A stretch of 13,720 bases of DNA from Rodentolepis nana (taxonomy: Eukaryota; Platyhelminthes; Cestoda; Cyclophyllidea; Hymenolepididae). Both the position numbers and the translations under genes were made by a program. Location: NCBI GenBank assembly GCA_900617975.1, contig UZAE01001353.1, positions 1-13,720 on the forward strand. The letters run 5' to 3'. This document shows positions 1-7,222 of this stretch, piece after piece. The notes under the pieces were generated by a model. It saw nothing but the letters and a program-made list of their open reading frames with translations, did no database searches and was not told the DNA's origin. Positions within the stretch are counted from its first letter, which is position 1. Each line of letters starts with the position of its first letter.

Positions 1-870
1 CGAATTTTGCAGTAACTCAACTATAGTTAACGCAATAACTAATTGAAACAGGGGTATTAATACATCATCGACGAAATTTACAGTCTGTCCTGATTTCAAC
101 CTTTAAAACAACAACTGTCATCAGTGGACAGTCAGCAATTGATCACACATTTCTAAAATGGCTTTAGTAGCCTTGCAGGCCCTCAGGAACTGATGGGAGA
201 AAATTAACATGCTACGTTTGCTAAAGTGTTCTCTGTCTTATTTGGAGCCGGACTTTCCACCTTTAAGAACAAAAATGAAGTATATTTCCAGGAAATAATC
301 CTGAACAATTTTTTGACTATGGGAAGAGAACTTACAGAGTTGCTTCCTTCACTGTGTCTGGGCACAAATTGAACCCGATTTCTTATTACCTTAGTAGACG
401 CTCAAAACAAAATATTGGATCATGTGTAAAATAGGTTTGGCTGTTCATGATGGCAGTATGGAACATCAAGCTAAATCTTTTTTCTGATTAGTTAGATTAG
501 CAGAGTATTAGTAATTTGTTAAATTACTTTATTTAGGTTAGAAAAAAATCATTTCATTTCCATTTAGTTCATATTTTCGTAAGAGAAAGATCTTCTTTCA
601 ACCTTTTGCCATGTGAGAATTTTTAAAAACCCACAGCCTTTTGACATATCGTAAAACCAAGATTTGAGATCAAATAATGATTTAACTTCGTTGATCTCAA
701 TACGTATACGTTCGTACTCGTGCTTGTGTTTCAGTCTTCCTCTTATTGATTTATGCAGGCAGTTTAAAGCGAAGCTGAATGTTAAAATTATTATTGAATC
801 AATTAGCTTCAATTTTATTTTCCATAAATCCTAGCAAAGCGGCAGCAAAAAACCAGTCCACGTCACTCTC
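1..870. other. Upstream sequence without a supported gene
   Basis: This is AT-rich sequence to the left of the gene 1 promoter. I found no exon with homology, no RNA gene and no repeat matching the rest of the window. An open frame of 82 codons on the minus strand (812 to 564) has a hydrophobic start and a basic middle. It resembles no family I know and has no promoter-like or splice context, so it is not called. The segment could hold distal regulatory sequence or the far end of a neighbouring gene, but nothing seen decides this. Confidence 0.5.
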
Positions 871-878
871 CTAGCCGA

Positions 879-965
879 CCAATGAGATACCTAGCAGTTG
901 CACCCAGCCAATCAGCAACCAGGGTACCGAATCCAGTCATTTCATTTGGGAATTGCGTATAAATA
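879..965 (+). promoter_or_regulatory. Core promoter of lysyl hydroxylase gene 1: two CCAAT boxes and a TATA box
   Basis: A TATAAATA box lies at 958-965, 54 bp before the start codon, which places transcription start near 985-995 and leaves a 5' leader of only about 20-30 nt. Two CCAAT boxes stand upstream, CCAATGAG at 879 and CCAATCAG at 908. Both fit the NF-Y consensus (RR-CCAAT-S-R-S) and are spaced 29 bp apart, close to three helical turns. The gene 2 promoter has the same three elements at nearly the same spacing. Element identity is read directly from the sequence. NF-Y and TBP binding is inferred from the motifs. Confidence 0.75.
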
Positions 966-1011
966 GCAATCGATGGGAGAGCGGTCGACCAGAAGGCGAC
1001 ACAGCAGCATT

Positions 1012-4000
1012 ATGGTCATTTCTATTTATAGGTTGCTATCTTTAGTCCTTATTACCCTTGTTACTGTGTCTGTAGCTCAATCAAATGGTAAGTAGTACTA
1101 ATTTGTTACTTAGTAGGGAGATATAACTGATAAAAAGAAATTTAATATATTTTATCCTTACTTTTACAGAACTTCAGGTGATTGCTTTGCGGGGTGAAAT
1201 AGATGATGCAGTTAGTCGTTTTGAACGATCACTCCAGGTCTTTGGTTATAAGTACACGTTTGCCGATGTTTCCACTTATGGACGCATTCCAAAAGATGTG
1301 TCCTTCTCTGATAAACTACACACTATCAGACACATTACAAATGGTCTAGATTCAGAATTCGTTCTCATCCTTGACAGTCATATATCACTCCTGCTGAACC
1401 GCCCAGCTGATTTGATTCAACAAGCCGATCAAACTGGTGCCGACTTCTTGTTTATTGAATTGGACACCAATTCCGATAAAACACTGCCTTCTGGAGATGA
1501 AATCTTCAGTGGTATGCTGGCTAGAACAAAGAAATTGAATAACCTGATCGAAACTCTACCCGATGAACCCTCCGATAGTCAAGTTGATAAATTCATTGGG
1601 GCTCTTAATAGCGAACTTATACAGGCAACTGCATGAATACTTCTGTTTCAACACTATATTTTCAATCTAATATGAACCCACGTTTGTTTTGCAGAATTCG
1701 GACAAAATTGTAATTGACAAAGATTCCGTTCTCTTTCAACTTGTTGACGATGATTCCGGTAAAATTTTAAAGTTATAAACCATTTAAGATGCACTGATCA
1801 ATTTTAACACGAACCTCTTTGTTCAAAAGGAGTTCACCTGAAAATTCGATATGATGGTGACCGTGGTTACGTCCAAAATGTGAGGAAAGACACCGTACCA
1901 CCTATTCTTATTGCGTCTGCTGAAGGAAAGGTAAGTTGCTACCTTAAGCTATGTTAGACATTTTGAAGACTGTAGGATTTTAAGCCATTATAAAATGTTC
2001 CATGTGATTTGTTTGAGAAGGAGTTCTGCTTTTTCGTAGCACAAATTAAACTCACTTTCAAACTACCTGGCTCGTGCCTGGTCACCAGAATCCGGTTGTC
2101 AAATCTGCGATGAAGAAAAATTGGACATCTCCCGCCTTAGCGTGAGTTCGATTACTTCGGTTAATAATTGTTCATTGTAATGGCAACTGTTTCAAAGCAT
2201 ATTTTTGTTTATTAAAATTTTAATGCTCAAGTTATTTGAAAACTTTTCACACGATGGAACTGACCTTTGGTTATTGATAAACATTTTTTGTGCAATTTGC
2301 TTTATCATTAACTTATTGTCTTAATTATTATAGAGGAAATATATCAAGGACATTTCAAAATATTTAGATTTCAGTTTATTGTTGCCATCAATATTCACAA
2401 CTTATTCTTATTGGTGATTAGTGTAGGCACACCCCAAGTAGATATGCTTCCACTGTCGGTTGATTAACTCAAGCTCCTAATGATTTTTTGTCATGAAGCT
2501 GATTGTTGCCACCCCCCAACATCAGCATCTTTATATGTGAGTCAAGGGAAATGGTTTACTGATATGGAAGTGTTCCTTCAGTCAGGACACTGTGGCTCAG
2601 ATTTTGGATACGGCCTAACTCATGACTTACCCGTTGCCATGCTAGTGAGTGAAATTAAGGCAGGAGATTAAAAGTCATAGATAAATGTCAGTGGATGCAT
2701 TTTTCGGCAACCCGAATCCAAAATTAATTTTTGGAATAAGACGCTATAACTATCCCAGGCTGACGATACAAATCTGCGTGCCTTACAATTAATAACTGCC
2801 TAAATGGATTTGTTGCACATCAATAAAACTGCTCACACTTCTGGGCTGAAGTTGAAAAGTGAGACTTCAAATTCTTTATTATTAAAATCGTTATGTCCAA
2901 TCGATTAACCATTTCAGGGATTTAGCCGTTTAGTAATTCATTTTATTTGTTTTTCATTATTTATTAAAGAAGGACGACTACCCAATTGTTCAAATGACTG
3001 TTATGCTAACTCAACCAACTCCATTTCTCGAAGTCTTCTTTGAACGCCTTGGAAACCTCACTTATCCAAAGAATCGCATTGATCTGGTCACCTACTGCGC
3101 AGTGAGTTTCTAATAAAATCTCTGATTTAATAGTTCATTCTATTTGTCTTTCTACCTGTCTTTCATTTAAGGTTGAGAAACAAAAGCCCATTATTTCTGA
3201 ATATGTGGCTAAGTACGTCAGCGAGTATCATTCAACAAAGGAAGTCCAAACAGATCCAAACTATGGCCCATATGATGCTTTCAGAGAGGCTATGTGAGTT
3301 TATCTCTGACAGTATGACCAATACTCAGCAGCAAGTCCTTTGACACTGATCACCATTTCAAACTAGGTCTTACTGCTGGAAAGACACCGAATGCAAATAC
3401 GTGTTCTACGTTGAAACCACAACTCAACTGACAAAAGTTGACACCTTGGAACACTTGGTAGCAGCAAAGCGCAATGCAATTGCACCGATGATGACCCGAC
3501 CTGGCAAATTCTGGTCCTCTTTCTGGGGTGCTGTCACTGATGAAGGTGCCTATGCTCGATCAGACGATTATTTCGACATCGTCGAACGTAGGCAAACGTA
3601 TGTTAACTTCTCTTGAAATGACGACATATTTAGTAAGGGAGATATCTAGAGTTGCATTCTAATTACAGGGGAATTTGGAATGTTCCATTGGTTGGAGGCT
3701 CGATCCTTTTCTCCAAATGGGCGATTGAACAAATTCGTGATGAAATTGAAGATTCTGGGTTTCTTCTATTTGACATTTCTAATGCCGCTTTCCATCGTGT
3801 AAGTGTTGCCACTCTTTATCAGATTTACCCTTTGCTTTTGGAGATAAGTGATTCCTTGCATTTTCAGAACGTTTTCCTGTACGTGGACAATCGTAAAGAA
3901 TTTGGTCATTTAGTAAATCCAGAAACTTACAACTTTGATCACCTTCATAACGACCTCTGGCAGATCTTTGATAACCCGAAAGACTGGGAAGATCGCTATA

Positions 4001-4736
4001 TTCATCCGCTTTACCACAATTTTACTGGTCCAACTGTTACCAAAGACGATTTCGAACAACCTTGTCAAGACATCTTCCAAATTCCTTTAATGTCAGAGAC
4101 TTTCTGCCAACAACTCATTGAAGAAATGGAACACTTTGGAAAATGGTCTGACGGTTCAAACTATGATCCGCGACTTGAAAGTGGCTATGAGAATGTTCCT
4201 ACCATTGATATCCATATGAGACAGGTTAATTGGGAAGAGCATTGGATGCATGTCTTGCAGAAATACGTATATCCCATTCAACTCAAACTCTGGGAGGGAT
4301 ACTATGATAAAGTAAACAAAGAAAGGTGAATGTCTTAATGGGTTGAAAGTATATGCATTAACAGTCTTTTCCTTAATCTAGCCAACTGCTAGAATGAACT
4401 TCGTCGTCAGATACAAACAGGGTGAACAGCCGTCCCTGCGTTTGCACCACGATGCGTCCACGTATACACTGGATATGGCTCTTAATCGTTATAATGTTGA
4501 TTATACGGTAAGTAGGATGGGTAAGGGGGGTGGTAAATTTGGCAAGAAAATCGCAGAAATCGATTTTTTGACCCTTTTAGGGAGGTGGTGTTCATTACCC
4601 ACGATACAACTGCACCTTAAGAGAAACTCGCGTTGGTTGGCCATTGGTTTTCCCGGGTCGCCTCACGCATCTTCACGAAGGTCTGGAGACTACTAGTGGG
4701 GTTAGGTACATCTTCGTGACTTTCATTCATCCCTGA
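1012..4736 (+). CDS. PLOD: Procollagen-lysine 5-dioxygenase (lysyl hydroxylase), hydroxylase site intact; 12 exons, 712 aa
   Basis: This enzyme hydroxylates lysines of collagen X-Lys-Gly repeats in the ER lumen, using Fe(II), 2-oxoglutarate, O2 and ascorbate. Coding exons are 1012-1087, 1170-1624, 1695-1758, 1830-1930, 2040-2141, 2970-3101, 3172-3293, 3367-3597, 3669-3798, 3868-4311, 4382-4507 and 4581-4736. All phases close to 713 codons, and vertebrate PLODs are about 730 residues. Residues 1-22 form a signal peptide with a Leu/Val-rich core, cleaved near VSVA-QS. Residues 26-230 are the N-terminal glycosyltransferase-like domain, degenerate (D94-S-H-I97 where DSYD is usual). Residues 267-470 are the central GT-like accessory region (EQPTPFL-like stretch, [18 protein letters not shown]). 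Residues 471-712 are the hydroxylase domain ([33 protein letters not shown]). Iron ligands H641, D643 and H693 and the 2-oxoglutarate Arg R703 are present, with the same 50-residue D-to-H spacing as human LH3. N-glycosylation sequons include NLT, NFT and NCT. The start has A at -3 and G at +4. Intron 2 has a GC donor. There is no KDEL-type tail, as is usual for the family. Confidence 0.93.
1625..1694 (+). other. GC-AG intron 2 of gene 1
   Basis: The exon ends CAG followed by GCAACT instead of GT, and the acceptor is TTTTGCAG at 1687-1694. There is no GT dinucleotide between the conserved peptide IDKF/VDKF (about 1595-1606) and the in-frame TGA at 1634-1636, so no ordinary donor can serve. In gene 2 the homologous exon runs past the same conserved peptide and ends with a normal GTACGT donor, also phase 0. 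GC donors are a known minority class that usually has a strong AG|GC context like this one. A sequencing error of GT to GC is the alternative. Confidence 0.75.
2142..2969 (+). other. Large intron 5 of gene 1 (828 nt)
   Basis: The donor is GTGAGT after the codon for Ser266 and the acceptor is TTAAAG before the codons for KDDY. The gene 2 counterpart is only 77 nt. The intron carries an open frame of 63 codons (2480-2671) with no recognisable similarity, no splice support and no counterpart in gene 2, which I treat as chance. I saw no repeat, RNA gene or transposon end inside it. Confidence 0.7.
3799..3867 (+). other. Stop-free 69-nt intron 9 of gene 1, a multiple of three
   Basis: The donor CGT|GTAAGT and acceptor TTTTCAG are both strong. 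The peptide joins correctly across it (AAFHR then NVFLYVDN), as in gene 2. The intron is 23 codons long with no stop, so reading through it leaves the frame intact and would add 23 residues inside the hydroxylase region. The gene 2 intron at this position is 826 nt. Splicing is the expected outcome, and retention as a minor isoform is possible. Confidence 0.8.
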
Positions 4737-4878
4737 AAACTCACCTCATTCAAACAACAACAATAGCTCTCTTTCTTTTCCATCATTACTGTCGCTCGTT
4801 CATTGTATTTGCTAATGCATTTAATGGTAATATTTGTCTTTTAATACACATTGTTTATCATTTACTTTTATTTTTAGT

Positions 4879-4884
4879 AATAAA
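4879..4884 (+). terminator. Polyadenylation signal of gene 1 (AATAAA)
   Basis: The canonical AATAAA hexamer lies 143 nt after the TGA stop of gene 1, in an AT-rich 3' region. It predicts a short 3' UTR of about 160 nt. It is the first AATAAA on this strand after the stop. Function is inferred from motif and position. Confidence 0.65.
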
Positions 4885-4889
4885 ATAGT

Positions 4890-6057
4890 TAGGAAACAGT
4901 GACATTGGAAAATAGTTAGAAGAAATATTAACTATCATATCTGATTCATTAGCAAAATTAATTCTAACAATTATTAAAGATAATATGAATGAATGTTAAC
5001 CTAATGTTGCGACATTCAGATTACAGAAAAGGTCTGAAAAGTGCCAATAGTCTATACTGTGTGCTGCTAAGTAAATGGCAATGAGACGATCAAACGATCT
5101 TAAAATGAGGTTGGGCACTCAAATATGTACTTTAATATTAGCCATTGATGCTGTGGTCGTAGTTCACTTTTTCAAATGAAAGGTCTCGCGTATTGGTTGC
5201 AATTGATCAGTTAGGCAAGTGGCGGATTGGGAGCACCTCATAGTGGGGTGTTCAGGATGCCTTCCCTATAACCAAATAATTTCCTATTTATTTCTTAATG
5301 GTTTAGAAAATCTATTGTGATTTACGAGTACAATAATGGTAACTATAAGATGAAATCCTCAGACATTTGGAAAGAACTTCCGATATCAAATAATCAGCAA
5401 AGAGTAATGGAGCGACAAAAAACGAAATCTGCTTTGTGGCATGCTACTACCTGGCAGCTTTTTATGAAGTCCAGACTGGTCACCTGATAGTCACACCCTC
5501 AGTCGCAAGTTCCTGTATAGGTATGACTCACTGTTTTATGGGAGAAAATTACAGACCCTGTCAAATCCACATTTTAAGTTCAAATCGTGTTCTTGCTATT
5601 AGCCAACTTGTTGTAAAACAATCGTCTTGTTTACCTACAATTTTTGCTGCCTTTTGTATAGAGGGAGTAGGGGAGGGAGGGGGGGGGAAGAACCAAGTGA
5701 TTTTATTATAAGTCATAAATGACATTGCTATAGAAAGAATTCACTTGATTGAACTGTATTGAAATCTGCTTTCATAAAATTATTCAAGTACTTTTCTTAT
5801 AGTTAATCGTGTCTGTCTTAAACTGGCAACTTTATTGCGATGACTTAACAACCACTCAACTAAATACTGTCATGCCACAGTTTAGTTAAAAATTAAACCG
5901 TGGGGTTAGATTCAAATATTTGAACTTTTGATAATAGGATATTATACAATAAACACTCCAAAACCTTATTTGAATGGAAAAGCTGAATGTGATGCTTTGC
6001 CTCTGTTCTCTTTTGATCTCTCTGTTTAGATGTTTTTCCCAATTAAAACAAATGAGA
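4890..6057. other. Convergent intergenic region, left part
   Basis: This is sequence between the 3' end of gene 1 and the retroposon. I find no supported gene. A 91-codon frame at 5436-5711 (+) has no family resemblance, and its last part is simply the translated G-run tract. The one structural item is that G-rich tract at 5663-5687. Confidence 0.5.
5663..5687 (+). other. G-quadruplex-type motif
   Basis: Four or more G-runs of three to nine bases are separated by loops of one to four bases. This satisfies the usual G3+N1-7 pattern on the plus strand. It sits about 780 bp beyond the gene 1 polyadenylation signal. A similar G-run stretch occurs at 12913-12934. Folding in vivo is inference. Confidence 0.55.
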
Positions 6058-6070
6058 ACACCACAGCATT
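6058..6070. repeat. 13-bp target-site duplication, left copy
   Basis: ACACCACAGCATT here is repeated exactly and in the same orientation at 6396-6408. The two copies border the retroposon at its A-rich end and its 5' end respectively. Bases beyond the 13 differ on both sides. Confidence 0.8.
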
Positions 6071-6395
6071 TATTTTTATTTATATCAAATGGCAGGCATC
6101 TTGATGGTTATCATTAGCCCTTTAGTTAACTTCAGACTTCACAGAGGGGAAGGAACATCAAATTGAAAAAAGTCGAGAGGGGGGAAGGAAGAGAAGAGTG
6201 TTTCAAAGAGATAAGAGACAAACACAAAGGTAGAAAAAAAGGTGAGGTGAGTACTGTGAAATATTCGAATATGGCATAGAGTGAGGTGAAGGCAGTTTGA
6301 AGTGAGAAGTCAACTTCCAGTTAATAGACTTTTTTGCCATATGAATATACGTTGCCCAGGGTGCACCACGTGGAGGTAAGTCTATCGCACACCCC
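6071..6395 (-). mobile_element. SINE-like or other short non-autonomous retroposon, full-length copy
   Basis: On the minus strand the element begins GGGGTGTGCGATAGACTTAC at 6395 and ends in an A-rich tail (AAATAAAAATA) at 6071. A perfect 13-bp direct repeat flanks it. Target-site duplications of this length plus an A-rich 3' end are typical of LINE-mobilised retroposons. A second copy starts with the same bases at 13528 on the opposite strand and is nearly identical over the first 100 bp. The pyrimidine-rich part of the element lies around 6135-6250. It has no coding capacity, and I could not recognise a tRNA-like head or a convincing pair of A and B boxes, so its source RNA is unknown. The tail also carries AATAAA on the minus strand. 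A solo LTR of a TRIM-type element is the alternative, but 13 bp is long for an LTR element duplication. Confidence 0.72.
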
Positions 6396-6408
6396 ACACC
6401 ACAGCATT
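6396..6408. repeat. 13-bp target-site duplication, right copy
   Basis: This is an exact direct repeat of 6058-6070 and directly abuts the GGGG 5' end of the retroposon. That fixes the element boundary to the base. Confidence 0.8.
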
Positions 6409-7222
6409 GTTGTGGATAAAAATAAAACTCACCAGTAGATGCGATTGAGCAGATAGTCTAACCGTCTACGGCTTACTAAAATTATTAGCCCTTTGTACAC
6501 ACACCCTCATATCAATCTGACATGCGTAATTTTTTACTGAGAGATTTTCGACTATTCTTTACCAGCTATCACTTCTATTGCCTACCCATCAAGTGAACAA
6601 AGAACTCTTAACCCTAGTCTTAAGGTAAAACTAGACATTTGTGTTTTTGCAAGTCACAGAGATTTCAAGAGTGAACTCTAATTGTCGCAATTTTTAGCAG
6701 TAAATAAGATTCATTTTCAAAATGACCAAGGTCCTTATAAAACTTCTCCTCTTTATGGTTATCAACGAATTATACTAGTAATCAGGTGATGAAATTTCTT
6801 TATCTTTGCATTCGTTGGTTTACTCTTTCAAAAGTGATAATCATATTTCTTGCGTTTCGGTTGAGCCTGAAGTGTCTTTCTGGGATAGCATTGAAAGTGG
6901 TAGATTCGATACTAGATTTAGGATTTTCTTCCCGTGCTTATAAAGCAAAGTCCCACCTATCTATCTTGGCTGTAAAAAAGTTTCCGTCGTATTTTGGAAG
7001 CTGGATTACTCATTCCGAATTCATCATTATTGTGTACAAAACAGAGACTTGCTGTTGCATGCAATTAAGAGTTTCCAATATATTCCCGAAAATGTTGTAG
7101 CTTAGATAGTATGTTGATAGCAAGGAGAGTAGAATGTCAATAGAAACTGAGCATACAAACAGGAATATGAAAAAAGAAATGAGAAAGAAGGAATTGACTA
7201 AAGTGGCATTGCCGAGGAGTGT
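6409..7222. other. Convergent intergenic region, right part, including the 3' UTR of gene 2
   Basis: This is sequence downstream of the gene 2 stop codon. I found no AATAAA on the minus strand here. AATATA near 7078-7083 is a weak variant, and the next AATAAA hexamers on that strand are in the retroposon tail near 6070-6080. A 104-codon frame at 6786-7100 (+) lies antisense to the likely 3' UTR, resembles nothing known and is not called. Confidence 0.45.

Noticed and set aside
564..812. 82-codon frame on the minus strand upstream of gene 1.
   Set aside because: No family resemblance, no promoter elements and no splice or polyadenylation context. This length is expected by chance in AT-rich DNA, although the hydrophobic start made it worth a look.
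4394..4696. Single 100-codon frame as the C-terminal exon of gene 1.
   Set aside because: It reads through the intron at 4508-4580 into the wrong frame. Splicing at GTAAGT and TTTTAG gives the conserved [11 protein letters not shown] ending instead.
6340..6400. A GGAGGTAAGT-like donor inside the retroposon, considered as a spliced-leader RNA gene.
   Set aside because: The sequence does not match the flatworm spliced leaders I can recall, no Sm site or snRNA-like stems were evident, and the target-site duplication shows it is an inserted retroposon.
6786..7100. 104-codon frame on the plus strand in the convergent intergenic region.
   Set aside because: It lies antisense to the likely 3' UTR of gene 2, its composition looks random (Leu/Ile/Phe/Ser-rich), and there is no known homologue.
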